Source: Chara braunii
Taxonomy: Eukaryota > Streptophyta > Charophyceae > Charales > Characeae
Reading direction: 5' to 3'
Length of the DNA: 37,284 nt
Assembly (NCBI GenBank): GCA_003427395.1
Contig: BFEA01000372.1
Location: 677,844 to 715,127 of the forward strand
Part shown: in pieces, positions 1 through 8,952 of the stretch
Layout of the letters: the number at the start of each line of letters is the position of its first letter
Numbering within the stretch: the first letter of the stretch is position 1
The notes under the pieces: generated by a model
Told to the model about the DNA's origin: nothing
Databases searched by the model: none
What the model saw: the letters and a program-made list of their open reading frames with translations, nothing else
Made by a program: the position numbers and the translations under genes

Positions 1-101
1 TTTTTTTTTTTTTTTCTTTTTTTTTCCGGCCAGATGTTTGACTGGGACAGCCAGGTACATTATTAGTCATTGAAGGCTTCTGACCCTTTTTTTGATGTCT
101 A

Positions 102-206
102 CCGTCTTCACCCGAATAGAACGCCCGGTCATTATCGCTGTCTGTAGACTGAAAATTGCACCAAATACGGCTATAATGACCAGGCGTTCTATTCGGGTGA
201 AGATGG
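102..206. mobile_element. MITE-like element A, copy 1
   Basis: This 105-bp non-coding element has long terminal inverted repeats. It begins CCGTCTTCACCCGAATAGAA and ends with the reverse complement (TTCTATTCGGGTGAAGATGG), and it is bordered by TA on both sides (100-101 and 207-208). The arms continue inward through a GGTCATTAT / ATAATGACC pair. Two more copies lie at 6933 and 9950. Repeated copies, inverted termini, TA borders and no coding capacity fit a miniature inverted-repeat transposable element, possibly mobilised by a Tc1/mariner/pogo-type transposase. The superfamily is inference. Confidence 0.8.
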
Positions 207-255
207 TAGCGGTGGCACGGAATGGTGGTTGTACCTAACTGGGATCTATGTGTAA

Positions 256-311
256 GTGTTTTTTTTTTGTTTTTGTTTTTTTTGTTTTTTTTTTTTGTGT
301 GTGTGTGTAAG
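256..311. repeat. T-rich and GT simple repeat
   Basis: T tracts interrupted by single G residues run into a short (GT)n. The following stretch to about 583 is pyrimidine-rich single-copy-looking sequence in which I see no gene. Confidence 0.8.
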
Positions 312-583
312 TGTTTTTCCCATCTCACTGCTATAGCTTGTTGAGGGCATTCCACTTTAAGTCTCTACTTATAAGTTATAACCCACCTGTACCATATACT
401 AGCCCCTTTCATGCCTTGCTACCCATTTCATTGCCTCTGCCCCCACCTCTCTCCTCGTATTAGCCCCATCCTGCCGGGTCTGCTTCCAGTTCTTTTATGT
501 CTCCATCCAGCCTGAAAAACCATAGCTTTCTCTTCCTTCTCCCTTAGCGTCCCAGACACTTCTGAGATGGTTCATGAAGAACC

Positions 584-600
584 AAAAAAAAAAAAAAAAA
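584..600. repeat. Poly(A) tract, 17 bp
   Basis: Uninterrupted A run. It encodes the lysine run in a spurious short frame and carries no other signal. Confidence 0.9.
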
Positions 601-679
601 CAGGGTCTCTTTTTTCAATTCCATTAATATGTGGATCTATGGTGGATTTTTTTTCAGTTCATGAGCTTCAACTTCTGCT

Positions 680-726
680 TTCTTTTTTTTTTCTTTTTTT
701 TTCTTTTTTTTTCTTTTTTTTTTTTT
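680..726. repeat. (T)nC tract
   Basis: Runs of T separated by single C residues at about 10-bp spacing. Slippage-type low-complexity DNA. Confidence 0.9.
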
Positions 727-836
727 GCCGCGGTGAGCTATCTGAAAGACTCCTTTTGTGTGCATACAGACTGATGCCAAACCCTCCACAACCAGGTTCT
801 TTGAAATCTCGAAACTTTGTGAACCCTCCTCTCATA

Positions 837-908
837 CTCCCACCACGCCCTACACCAATTCTCCCGCCAGGCCCTACCCCAATACTCCCGCCAGGCCCTA
901 CCCCCAAA
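837..908. repeat. 24-bp minisatellite, three units
   Basis: Three head-to-tail 24-bp units start at 837, 861 and 885, each built on CTCCCGCCAGGCCCTACC with a few substitutions. Because the unit is a multiple of three, a proline-rich frame stays open across it (LPPGPTPI). No flanking domain suggests a real protein. Confidence 0.85.
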
Positions 909-1121
909 CCCTCGCTCCACCACACACCACTCTACAAGTAACTGGACCTCATAATTGTCCTGAAGCATTCAAAATGTCAGAATCGTCGCACAAAAGCACC
1001 TGGTCCAGAAAGGGTTCACATCAGAGAGTGCAAACAGGTAACCAACCGTTGCCCCTACCCGATCGTACCCAATCGTGACCGCCAGGTTATGGGCAGGGAC
1101 GGGTTAGCTAGCCCTTCCATC

Positions 1122-1122
<1 letters not shown>

Positions 1123-1158
<36 letters not shown>

Positions 1159-1195
1159 AAAACAAACAAACAAACAAACAAACAAACAAACAAAC
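1123..1195. repeat. Poly(A) followed by (AAAC)n
   Basis: A 35-bp A run passes directly into (AAAC)n. The tract resembles a decayed retroposon tail, but I could not define an element body upstream. Confidence 0.85.
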
Positions 1196-1456
1196 CCTTG
1201 CAGAGGGTTCCGGAGGGGCGACTTGGGTATGGGGCCTATGGGCGGGCGAAAAAACTATTGGTCGTTGTTAGGGCGGGCACAGTTGCCACCATGGAGGGCC
1301 GGGGAAAAGAAAAACAACCCAGGCTTGGGCGGTCGGTCTAGGGTGTAAAAATATATCTATATGAAATAAGCATGGGGGGGGTAGCAGTTCCTTCCGGGTA
1401 GCCGGAGTACAAGTACCAGGCAACAATGAGCAGGGAATTCGGAACATTCACCAGAG

Positions 1457-1497
1457 ACCGGGTCCAGCGTCCCACATGCTGCTCTTCCCACCAATAG
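1457..1497 (+). repeat. GCTGG/CCAGC box, copy 1 (rearranged)
   Basis: Contains ACCGGGTCCAGCGTCCC followed by ATGCTGCTC and CCACCAATAG. The same blocks occur elsewhere in the window, but here the second block is inverted relative to the first. This is one of eight copies of a short dispersed motif (see findings). Confidence 0.6.
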
Positions 1498-1498
1498 A

Positions 1499-1650
1499 AC
1501 AGGGAGGGCTAGGAGGCGTTCTAGGATTAGGAGGTCAGAAGTGCTGATATAGCATAGTCTTCTTCTTTTTTTACATACTAATCATCATCATCATCATCAT
1601 CATCATCGTCATCATCATCATTATCATCGTCATTATTAGTATCATCATCT
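1499..1650 (+). repeat. Retroposon-like 3' end with (ATC)n tail, copy 1
   Basis: The 62-bp block at 1499-1560 (ACAGGGAGGGCTAGGAG ... ATATAGCATAGTCT) is followed by a (ATC)n microsatellite at 1581-1650. A second copy of the block, also followed by (ATC)n, lies at 2004-2127. A conserved body joined to a simple-sequence tail resembles a non-LTR retroposon 3' end. Confidence 0.6.
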
Positions 1651-2003
1651 CAATCATGTTATATTAAGCTTTCTGGTGTTCTGAAATTTTTGGCAGCATC
1701 TAGACTTCGTCCACATTCGGGATATAGGAATTCAGAGATGGTCGAACCTGGACTGCTGTCTACAGAGATGCTCTGTTCTGTGCCCCTGGTTTGCCGACGC
1801 CAGAACGACGCTGGCCGGAGCTGGGGCGTTGCCCTGTAACTTGCAAATGGTAGGAGTGTGAGGCCTTGTAGAGAGATCTGGGGTTTGCCGAGGGAGGAAG
1901 GCAATCCAGTGGCAAACCGGGGGGGCTGCAAGGGAGCGAGAAGAGAACAGCCATGGTAGACGTTGGTTAGGTTGGTACTGTCTCTGAGTTGCAATGTCCT
2001 GGT

Positions 2004-2127
2004 ACAGGGAGGGCTAGGAGTTGTTCTAGGATTAGGAGGTCAGAATTCAATTTGATGATATAGCATAGTCTCCTTAGCATCATCATCAGTAGTATCATTA
2101 TCATCATCATGATCATTATCATCACCA
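2004..2127 (+). repeat. Retroposon-like 3' end with (ATC)n tail, copy 2
   Basis: The block at 2004-2071 matches 1499-1560 closely apart from a short insertion after GGTCAGAA. The (ATC)n tail runs from about 2077 to 2127. The 350 bp between the copies (1651-2003) show no recognisable gene; a minus-strand open frame there has no motif. Confidence 0.6.
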
Positions 2128-2132
2128 TATGA

Positions 2133-2157
2133 GGGATGCTGAGCCCGGTTCTCAGCA
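2133..2157 (-). repeat. GCTGG/CCAGC box, copy 2
   Basis: Reads GGGATGCTGAGCCCGGTT on the plus strand and continues TCTCAGC, a diverged form of GGGACGCTGGACCCGGTT. It directly follows an (ATC)n tract. Confidence 0.55.
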
Positions 2158-2232
2158 AGTTCGGTTCGGTTACTCCGGGCAGACTGTGAGGACCCCGGCC
2201 TCAAATATCAGCCTTGGGCAATGGGCCCGGTA

Positions 2233-2300
<68 letters not shown>
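2158..2300 (+). repeat. Retroposon-like end with (AAT)n tail
   Basis: A short GC-rich stretch containing CCTTGGGCAATGGGCCCGG leads directly into a (TAA)n tract of about 70 bp at 2231-2300. This arrangement resembles the 3' end of a SINE or LINE. No second copy was identified, so this is a weak call. Confidence 0.35.
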
Positions 2301-2302
<2 letters not shown>

Positions 2303-2328
2303 TTAAATTAAAAAATTGGAGCAGTATT

Positions 2329-2349
2329 AAAAAAAAAAAAAAAAAAAAA
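2329..2349. repeat. Poly(A) tract
   Basis: A run of A followed by GAAGAA repeats. Confidence 0.9.
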
Positions 2350-2441
2350 GGAGAAGAAGAAGAAGAACATTCGCCAGAGAGGCTAGGAAGGCCAGATGGA
2401 ATCGTGGAACAGATGGGACAGATGGGACAGATGGAAGAGAC

Positions 2442-2712
2442 AGCAAAAGACAAAAGAAGCAAAGGAAAATGAACATCCCGCAGAGAGCAGCGGGCGTACC
2501 TGGAAGTCTTAGACCAGAACGAACAAACAGAACAACACGGACACACAGAAGAGACAGAACACAAGGAACACAGGGACGACACCGAAAAGATCGAACAGAC
2601 GGAACAGAAGGAATAGATGCAACCGACGGAATAGACAGACCATATGAAGTATTATGAACAGATTGAATTAGACATAGCAGAAGACAAGAGAAGCAAGGGA
2701 AAATGAACATCC
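2442..2712 (+). repeat. Purine-rich repeat zone with 37-bp duplication
   Basis: The 37-bp block at 2442-2478 (AGCAAAAGACAAAAGAAGCA ...) recurs at 2676-2712 with a few A/G changes. Between them are many diverged GAACAGACGGAACAGA-type short repeats. All six frames give low-complexity peptides; no gene is supported. Confidence 0.65.
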
Positions 2713-2737
2713 AGGCTCCAGCAGAGGAAGGCAGACA

Positions 2738-2748
2738 TACTCGGAAGA

Positions 2749-2780
<32 letters not shown>

Positions 2781-2795
2781 GGTACTCGGAAGACC
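2738..2795. repeat. Poly(T) insertion bounded by 13-bp direct repeats
   Basis: TACTCGGAAGACC occurs at 2738-2750 and 2783-2795. Between the copies lie only C, 29 T residues and GG. An exact short duplication around a bare homopolymer looks like a target-site duplication around an extremely 5'-truncated retroposed poly(A) tail, inserted in minus orientation. Confidence 0.6.
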
Positions 2796-2867
2796 AGACC
2801 CACTAGATGGAACAGACAGAACAGACGGAAAAAGATGGGACAAATGGAACAGATGAGTCTCTTTTGC

Positions 2868-2951
2868 TGTGGTTTGCTGCTGTGTTTGCACAGCTGTGTT
2901 TGCACAGCTGTGTTTGCACACCTGTGTTTGCTGCTGTGTTTGCTGCTGTGT
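2868..2951 (+). repeat. 14-bp TGTGTTTGCACAGC minisatellite
   Basis: Imperfect head-to-tail copies of TGTGTTTGCACAGC, shading into TGTGTTTGCTGC. Related GTTTGCAC motifs continue to about 3150. Confidence 0.75.
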
Positions 2952-3058
2952 GCATGTGACCTACCATTAACGTGCATGTGCTGTCCGCTTGCTGAGTCCC
3001 GGTCCGGGTCCATGTGCTCACTCTCAAACTCTGGGTCCCATGTGCGTGCGATAACTGC

Positions 3059-3130
3059 GTTAGCGCACGGATCCAGAGAGTGTGTGGCTGCGTTTGCACG
3101 GACCTACACTCTCTGGATCCGTGCGCTAAC
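3059..3130. repeat. Perfect 25-bp inverted repeat
   Basis: The left arm 3059-3083 (GTTAGCGCACGGATCCAGAG then AGTGT) and right arm 3106-3130 are exact reverse complements separated by 22 bp. The single strand could form a stable hairpin. Both outer flanks contain AACTGCGTT-like sequence, so it may have arisen by inverted duplication within the TTTGCAC-rich repeat zone. Confidence 0.9.
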
Positions 3131-3397
3131 TGCGTTTGCACTTTGTGTGTGGCTGTGCCTCAGACAGGGAGAAGGTAGGAAGAAACAGGGTGAGGACCAG
3201 GGGCAGGACTGCAAATTGGCAGGAGGATATGCTGGGGGAGTGAAGGGTGCAGGGACAAGTGTAGAATTGGCTAGGGGACCGGTAGGATTTTTTTGCAACT
3301 CGGGCAGTCCCTGGAGTGCGGTAGGCTTACCTGCGATCCAGTAGCTGCCAAAAAGAGTACACAGACCCGTGCCTAGTCAGATATTAGGCCAGATACA

Positions 3398-3569
3398 GGG
3401 CCTCGCCGCATGGCACCCAAACGGAGAATGCAATGAGTGCATCTTCCCACAGAAAGTGGAATCATTCGTCTGATTACTATAAACGGCAGCCAATGTCTTC
3501 TGCCACCTTCTGTGGGCCGATGCACTCGTCATTGTTTGTTCTCGTTTCTTGTGCAGTCCGGCGAGGCCC
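3398..3569. mobile_element. 172-bp foldback (MITE-like) element
   Basis: The ends are GGGCCTCGCCG (3398-3408) and its reverse complement CGGCGAGGCCC (3559-3569). Internal stretches such as AGTGCATC and CCCACAGAA recur inverted on the other side, so most of the element is two imperfect arms of roughly 70 bp around a short centre. No coding frame matches a transposase. A target duplication was not clear, so this could also be a local inverted duplication. Confidence 0.6.
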
Positions 3570-3658
3570 ACAGGCCCCGAGTCCGTGTCGAAGACTGAAA
3601 TGGCTCCCGCAAAAAGGAGGAACACCCGGTAGGCCTAGCGCACCCAAGAGAGCTCAGC

Positions 3659-3842
3659 TACCGTCTTCCCCCAAACATAACGCATACGGGTTGTATTCCA
3701 GTTATCGAAAAAAAAAAAAAAAAAAAAAAAAATCAATGATTTGAGTCGAACGCATATGGGTTGTGTTCGAATATTAAGGCTGTTCGAATAGAACACGTAC
3801 GCATTGTGTTCGAATAGAAAACAACATATGCCTTGTATCATA
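3659..3842. mobile_element. Degenerate inverted-repeat element C, interrupted by poly(A)
   Basis: It begins TA then CCGTCTTCCCCC and ACATAACGCATACGGGTTGT, matching the start of the element-B copies at 5784 and 15990 and of a similar sequence at 33311. A 25-bp poly(A) sits at 3708-3732. On its far side AACGCATATGGGTTGTGTTC repeats the sequence before the tract (AACGCATACGGGTTGTATTC). Several ATTCGAA / TTCGAAT motifs follow. The right end is not clear. Confidence 0.5.
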
Positions 3843-3849
3843 TGCATTA

Positions 3850-4440
3850 GTGCTGGGAAGTGCTCGGCGAGTAGGTACAGAGGCAGGGCAGTCAAAGTAT
3901 ATCAGTGGGTGCGATGAGCAGAGTAGCTCTCTTCAGTTCATTCCTCAAGTGGACATTACACTGCTCCGCCCAGAGGGCGAAGTTGGCGAAGCACTTGGAA
4001 GAGAAGGTGGAGCTCCATGGCTATGGAGGAGAAGCAGGGAGGAGGTAGAGGTAGACCTAGGATATGGAAGTGAAAGCGATGGACTTCTAGCCAGGCTATG
4101 GAGGAGCAATAGACGGAGAAGGAATAGGAAGGAAGTGGGAACGGAGGAAGGAGACTCGCCTTTGGCTATGGCGGACTTGCGTCCTCGTCTCCGAGGTTGG
4201 CGCTGCGTCTCGAAGGAGGCCCCTGGAGGGCGTCACGTTGTCCTTTGAACATCCGAGCTACATAGGCTAGGACTGAGCCGCCATAGCCGGATGGCACACC
4301 AAGGAGAGAGTAGGGTGTAGGAGGTCGAGGAGGGGTCTTCATGTGCTGGCAGTAAAGGGCAGTACTCGGACATTGAATTTGGCTCGTTCGTCGGTTGCTG
4401 TTTATTTTATTATCTCTATTATTTTCAATCAATAATAAGA
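3850..4440. other. No recognisable gene; weak open frame
   Basis: A 132-codon plus-strand frame is open at 3850-4248 but shows no domain. Its length is helped by a loose repeat of GGCTATGGAGGA (near 4018, 4093 and 4162). The rest to 4440 is unassigned. I do not call a gene. Confidence 0.4.
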
Positions 4441-4590
4441 CAGAAATGGTGGAGGCGATGGGGGGGGGGAGATGGTGGAGGCAAGATGAGGGAGAGATGA
4501 GTTTATTTTGTTTTTATTTTTAACGCCCCCACCCATATTAGTGGTGCTGATAAGAGCAGACACCACTAGCACCGTCGGGGAGAGGCTCCA

Positions 4591-4636
4591 TCTATTGGTG
4601 GGGAGCATCACCTGCTTGAAAACGGGTCCAGCGTGC
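4591..4636 (+). repeat. GCTGG/CCAGC box, copy 3
   Basis: Reads TCTATTGGTGGGGAGCATCA and then CTGCTTGAAAACGGGTCCAG, the standard block order of this repeat (CTATTGGTGGGGAGC, then CTGG-AACCGGGTCCAGC). Confidence 0.7.
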
Positions 4637-4650
4637 CAGCATCTAGCTTT

Positions 4651-4745
4651 CCAGCCCGGGCGCCCGGGGGCCCCCAGGTCGCCCGGAAGGGCGCCCGGGG
4701 CGCCCGGCCGGGCGACCCCCCCGGGCAGGCACCCGGGCACCCTCA
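4651..4745. repeat. Very GC-rich CGCCCGGG tract
   Basis: Tightly packed GCCCGGG / GGGCGCCC motifs, many palindromic (SmaI-like CCCGGG). It stands out against the surrounding AT-richer DNA. A weaker related patch with CTGCCCGGGT lies near 36390-36425. Confidence 0.7.
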
Positions 4746-5020
4746 GCGCCACCCCCCAAAAACCTCCAAAAAAAAAAATTTGGCACCGCAGGCCTACGGC
4801 CCAAAGGGGGAAAAAAAATTAGGCGGCGGCCGCAAAATTTTTCAGGGCCTGGTAGGCCCTGTTTCATGGCTTTTTTTTTTTTGTGTGCCTTCGCCGTCAA
4901 TCTGCGTCGATCCTCTTATTCTTAGTCTCTTCAGTTCTTTTTCTTCTTTTCGTTTCTTCTTCTACTTTGTCTTGCTCTTCTTCTCGTTGCTCCTCCATCA
5001 GTCTTTCCTCCCTCCACATA

Positions 5021-5202
5021 GTCGCCCTCTCCTTCCTCCACCATCTCCTCCCTCCACATCAGTCTCCCTCTCGCCCCCATCCTCCTCCATCAGTAAGCCT
5101 CCCTCCACATAGTCTCCCTCTCCTTCCTCCACCATCTCCTCCCTCCACATCAGTCTCCCTCTCGCCCCCATCCTCCTCCATCAGTAAGCCTCCCTCCACA
5201 TA
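5021..5202. repeat. 91-bp tandem duplication in CT-rich DNA
   Basis: Two nearly identical 91-bp units start at 5021 (GTCGCCCTCTCC) and 5112 (GTCTCCCTCTCC), and the start of a third is visible at 5203. The whole zone 4925-5455 is pyrimidine-rich CCTCC repeats, encoding only low-complexity Ser/Pro or Gly/Glu frames. Confidence 0.85.
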
Positions 5203-5295
5203 GTCTCCCTCTCTCCTTCCTCCGCCATAGCTCCCTCTCTCGTCCTCCACATCAGGCTCCTTTCCTCTGCCATAGTCTCCCTCCTGCTTTCTCCT

Positions 5296-5327
5296 TGTCT
5301 CTTATACACATCTAGATGTGTATAAGA
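5296..5327. other. Degraded Nextera mate-pair junction adapter (assembly artefact)
   Basis: TGTCTCTTATACACATCT is directly followed by AGATGTGTATAAGA, the Tn5 mosaic end joined to its reverse complement. That is the junction adapter of circularised mate-pair libraries. The outermost bases differ from the perfect adapter (compare 19203-19240). Translation gives the well-known contaminant peptide YTHLDVYKRQ. Sequence left and right of this point may not be adjacent in the genome. Confidence 0.9.
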
Positions 5328-5455
5328 CATAGCCTCCATCCTCCCTCGTCCCTCTACTGCCACAACCTCCATCCTCCCTTCTCCCTCTCCCTCCATAACC
5401 TCCTCTTCCCTCCTCCTCCGCCATAACCTCCTCTTCCCTCCTCCCTCTGCCATAA

Positions 5456-5473
5456 CCCCCCCCCCCCCCCCNA
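5456..5473. repeat. Poly(C) tract ending in an N
   Basis: Seventeen C residues then one N at 5473. Single ambiguous bases inside homopolymers recur in this contig (8570, 25994) and mark unresolved joins. Confidence 0.9.
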
Positions 5474-5602
5474 ACACACGGAAACCAACATGCCTGAAAG
5501 AAAGAAATGAGGCCGGATTTGGGCTGTACTTGGAAAGCGCAGCAAGGCCCTGCAGGCCAAAAAATAAAAATAAAAAATTCAGTGGTTTTTTTTCATGCCC
5601 AA

Positions 5603-5702
5603 TCTATTCGTGGGGAGCAGCGCATGCTGGGAACCGGGCCCAGCGTCCCTCCAACTTTTCTTCTTCTTCTTCTTCTTCTTCTTCTTCTTCTTCTTCTTCT
5701 TC
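5603..5702 (+). repeat. GCTGG/CCAGC box, copy 4, with (TTC)n tail
   Basis: TCTATTCGTGGGGAGCAGCG, then ATGCTGGGAACCGGGCCCAG and CGTCCC, at 5603-5649. It is followed within about 10 bp by a (TTC)n microsatellite (5658-5702). It supports the idea that this box is the 3' end of a retroposon with variable simple-sequence tails. Confidence 0.7.
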
Positions 5703-5783
5703 GCTTGTCTCAATTTTCTTCTTGCTATCTCTTTCATTTGAGTTGCAACGGAATGTCATCGTCTCTTTCCGAGATTTTGAGTA

Positions 5784-5871
5784 CCGTCATCCCCCGAACA
5801 TAACACACCCTGATTTTGACTGTATACGGATGGAGTCACAGTCAGGGTGGGCTGTGTTGACGGGAAGATGG
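5784..5871. mobile_element. MITE-like element B, copy 1
   Basis: An 88-bp element bordered by TA (5782-5783 and 5872-5873). The left arm is CCGTCATCCCCCGAACATAA, then CACACCCTGATTTTGACTGT. The right arm is an imperfect reverse complement ending GGGAAGATGG. No coding capacity. The outermost bases resemble element A, so A and B may share a transposase. Confidence 0.7.
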
Positions 5872-5873
5872 TA

Positions 5874-6165
5874 GGATCATCACAACTGATTGAACAAAAA
5901 CATGCAGCAGGAACGGAATATTCCCCCCTGTTTGGAAAAGTGGGAGGGAATATAGCCTACACTGCATATTTCGGGGGCCGGGCCGAACGGCGCCCGCCTT
6001 TGATAATTCTCATTGCCGGCCGCCGTTTCGTTTCGGCCTCCGAAACGTGCGGGGGACCACCCTGCGGCACCTTTAACCAGTCAGTTAATACAGTAAGCCT
6101 GTCAATTCAAAAAAAGTGGATGAACAGTGTGACTGCTCAAGATACTGAGTAAGAGAAGCAGGGGA
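5874..6165. other. Unassigned stretch with GC-rich patch
   Basis: A 101-codon plus frame (5847-6152) crosses this stretch but has no recognisable domain. A GC-rich patch near 5970-6060 (GGCCGGGCCGAACGGCG and GCCGGCCGCCGTTTCG) contains short inverted motifs. No gene called. Confidence 0.35.
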
Positions 6166-6167
6166 AG

Positions 6168-6232
6168 AAAAATAAAAATAAAAATAAAAAATAAAAATAA
6201 AAATAAAAATAAAAATAAAAATAAAAATAAAA
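6168..6232. repeat. (AAAAAT)n microsatellite
   Basis: About ten tandem AAAAAT-type hexamers. The flank ACAGACAT / AGTAGAAGA resembles the flank of the A-rich zone near 8490-8700. Confidence 0.85.
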
Positions 6233-6565
6233 CAGACATTTAAAAGGAGTAGAAGACATAAAAACAGAAAGTACAAGGGACAGACAAGACAACCGGGCAA
6301 ACTCTTCCTAGGAATTCAGAACTATCTGACAGTCCTAGCCACTACTGTAGGTCTGAGAGGAGAGAGGGTATAAAAAGAAAAAAAGAGAGATTCTATGCAA
6401 GTGACACAAGGCAAGACTTTCCCTACCAGACGAGGACGAGCAACAGCGCACAGTACAGTTGAAGTTTACCAAGACCTAGCTGATTGAGGGAAAGTTGCAG
6501 AGATAAAGACCTCTTATGTACGGTGGAAGGACTGGCACAACTCGTAAGCTGCTAGGAAAGGACCC

Positions 6566-6588
6566 AAAAAAAAAAAAAAAAAAAAAAA
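6566..6588. repeat. Poly(A) tract
   Basis: Uninterrupted A run of 23 bp. Between 6233 and 6930 I see no reliable gene. Open frames on both strands near 6514-6844 lack motifs. Confidence 0.85.
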
Positions 6589-6932
6589 GTGTTCACCCAC
6601 TGAGGCCACCTTCCTCTCCTTCCCGATCTCCACGACTACCTCCAGAATGCCAGCCATCCTCAACAGCGAAGTAGAATCGATAGTCATGGACTTCTTCCTA
6701 CTCCGGAAGGTTGGAACCCTTGGCTCTTGGCCAAAATCAATTTGCAGATCTAACACTGCAGTCCACAGCTTAAGAGTTTTATCCAGCAGAATGGGCATGG
6801 ACACCGGACAAAACAAAGAACATCAAGTCCAAGATTCCAAGTAACAAATACACAGTCAAGCTAGGGTACAGGCTGTCACTTCAAACCAAAGACCCTGATC
6901 CTGTCATCAGGAAGAGATAACAGACTCTACTA

Positions 6933-7037
6933 CCGTCTTCACCCGAATAGAACGCCTGGTACTTATGGCCGTATCTGGACTGAAAAATGCATCAAATACA
7001 GCTATAATGACCGCGCGTTCTATTCGGGTGAAGACGG
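6933..7037. mobile_element. MITE-like element A, copy 2
   Basis: Exactly 105 bp like copy 1, beginning CCGTCTTCACCCGAATAGAA and ending TTCTATTCGGGTGAAGACGG, bordered by TA at 6931-6932 and 7038-7039. The centre (AAATGCATCAAATACAGC) matches copy 1 with a few substitutions. This is the best-preserved pair in the window. Confidence 0.85.
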
Positions 7038-7138
7038 TAGGCCAGGAAGCAGACAATCTCACACGAATTCAATGGAAGAAGTACAAATCAAATCAATTAG
7101 GCCAATTAAGATCAGAAGCCTGCAATTGCTGACAACCT

Positions 7139-7850
7139 ATGCGGCCCTGCCTGGTTAACCAATGGTTACACGCCAGACGAAAGGCTTCAGACCCTAACAA
7201 CTCAGATCGGTGTCTAGTTTGTGCGGAGAACACGGTAGAGGACATAGTGCACTGCTTGCTGCACTGTAGGGAGGCAACAGATTACTGGGCGAGAGCCTCG
7301 GCCCTCTGAGATTCCCTTTTCCCGACACCCTTTCCCCGAACAACCCATCCAACTTCTCCGTCTAACTAACATCCCTAACTAAGCAGCTCCGGAAAATGGA
7401 AAAGATTTGGTTCGGTCTCTCATCAGGAAGGTGACCCTACGGGTCATATGGAAGGAAAGATGCAGCAGAACGATCGAAAGAGTGTCCAACCCACGAGAGA
7501 TGGTCTGGGTGGAGACGAAAACTTTGATACAAACTGAAATCCTCTGCAGATGGAGGAAAATCCATCTGCAGAGGATTTGGTCTGGGCGGAGACGAAAACT
7601 TTGATACAAGCTGAAATCCTCTGCAGACGGAGGAAAATCAAACTAGCATGGTCGGAGGATGAGAAAAAACAAAAGATGGCGAGACTGAGATTCAGCAAGG
7701 TGTGGTTGATAAGAGCGGGAAAGTTGGTGAGTTACAAGACGACCGCATCTGCTGGAAGGACTGGCACAAGTCAAATTCAGGAAGAAGCGTTCGGCTGCAA
7801 TAATGCGATACATGGGCAAGGCACCTCCCGATCAGGTTCCTAAAGAGAAA
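7139..7850 (+). pseudogene. LINE-like non-LTR retrotransposon 3' relic (zf-RVT region)
   Basis: This looks like the decayed C-terminal part of a plant LINE ORF2. The frame 7139-7309 reads DRCLVCAENTVEDIVHCL followed by LHC, matching the C-x2-C ... E ... H-x4-C pattern of the zf-RVT zinc-binding domain that follows reverse transcriptase. After a stop, the frame beginning near 7407 continues with RKVTLRVIWKERCSRTIE, resembling the WxxWKERNxR motif found just downstream of zf-RVT in plant LINEs. A tandem duplication at 7501-7637 disrupts the coding sequence further. The reverse transcriptase core is not visible upstream, so the copy appears 5'-truncated. The assignment rests on these two motifs only. 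Confidence 0.55.
7501..7637. repeat. 77-bp tandem duplication inside the LINE relic
   Basis: TGGTCTGGGTGGAGACGAAA at 7501 recurs as TGGTCTGGGCGGAGACGAAA at 7578. Each is followed by ACTTTGATACAA and CTGAAATCCTCTGCAGA. The spacer forms a palindrome (CCTCTGCAGATGGA ... ATCTGCAGAGG). Confidence 0.85.
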
Positions 7851-8445
7851 GCTACGAACTTATACTACCACATCTACGGAAGAACAGACTGGAGACGACT
7901 GTACGACACTGAAAAAGGGGAGCGAGGAAGGGAAGGTTGACCAAAGGGATGTTGGAAGTAAGGGTGCAAGGGGAACACAGGTTCCCAAATCACTCAAAGA
8001 GAACAGATTCCTAACTTCCAGCCCAGAAAGGGACAGTAAGGTCCACAGGTTGAGGGTTTAGGGTCAACAAGGGTTTTAGTAGCGTTTAGAAGAAAGGGGC
8101 AGGCTTAACGGGATAGGGGATACCACGATTCACAGGCAGGACAGTTGAGCGGGGAATACACAAGTATACAGAAATGATGGGCGAGCTCTTTCTAGGAGAC
8201 ACAGGATTATTTGGCAGAACTGATTTTCAGGTCTGAGAGGGAAGAGTGAGACACGGCAAGCTGACAGTCAATCCTCCTCCTAACGGTGGAGCAATCAATG
8301 CTGTTCAGGGGTCCTTCGGCCATACGGAAGGAAGCGTGCGTTTCTGCTGCAATGTAATGTGTATTCTGACTTGCCGGTGGAATAGGAACCGGACTGACGC
8401 TCCCCAGAATAGAAGGAGCCAGGACCATAAGGCCCTGTTTAAAAT
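7851..8445. other. No gene seen; possible LINE 3' UTR
   Basis: Stop-rich in the plus frames and without motifs. The block near 8184-8240 (CTCTTTCTAGGA ... CAGGTCTGAGAGG) loosely resembles 6297-6360, hinting that both belong to one dispersed repeat. Not strong enough to define borders. Confidence 0.3.
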
Positions 8446-8495
8446 AAGATAAAATAAAAAATAAAAATAAAAAAGAAGAAGAAGAAGAAGACAAA

Positions 8496-8526
8496 AAAAC
8501 AGACATAAGCAAACGTATACGCAAAG

Positions 8527-8569
<43 letters not shown>

Positions 8570-8570
8570 N

Positions 8571-8662
<92 letters not shown>

Positions 8663-8700
8663 AAGCAGTAGAAGAAATAAAAACAGACATAACCAAACGT
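8496..8700. repeat. 134-bp poly(A) bounded by 21-bp near-direct repeats
   Basis: The A run occupies 8527-8660 with one N at 8570. AAAACAGACATAAGCAAACG (8496) recurs as AAAACAGACATAACCAAACG (8680) with one mismatch. As at 2738 and 35300, a bare tract lies between copies of its flank. The tract length in the assembly is unreliable. Confidence 0.7.
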
Positions 8701-8902
8701 GTAACAGGGTGTCAGAGAATTCTGCGTCCCGAAAAATGAAAAAAGAACATAACCCAAAGAGAAAAACTCTGAAAACTGCAAACAATAGCAAACAATCGTT
8801 CTCCGTCAAGGTGCATATTTGTTGCACGTTCTCTGTGTCTGAGGACTCTTATAGCCGAACCCAGGTAATGGCCTCGGGGCAGTCGTCGAAACGACTATAC
8901 AA

Positions 8903-8952
8903 TGGGACGCTGGACCCGGTTTCCAGCAGGGGGCCGCTCCCCACCAATAGAA
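8903..8952 (-). repeat. GCTGG/CCAGC box, copy 5
   Basis: TGGGACGCTGGACCCGGTTT then CCAGCAGGGGGCCGCTCCCC and ACCAATAGAAC, the full box in reverse orientation. It can fold as GCTGG ... CCAGC. Confidence 0.75.

Noticed and set aside
2208-3013. Minus-strand frames rich in Leu, Cys and Ser (up to 228 codons)
   Set aside because: They read through poly(T), (TTA)n and short purine repeats; no domain.
3850-4248. 132-codon plus-strand frame as a gene
   Set aside because: No domain and a repeat-derived composition; left as unassigned.
8207-8827. 206-codon poly-Phe frame
   Set aside because: Translation of the 134-bp poly(A) tract on the other strand.
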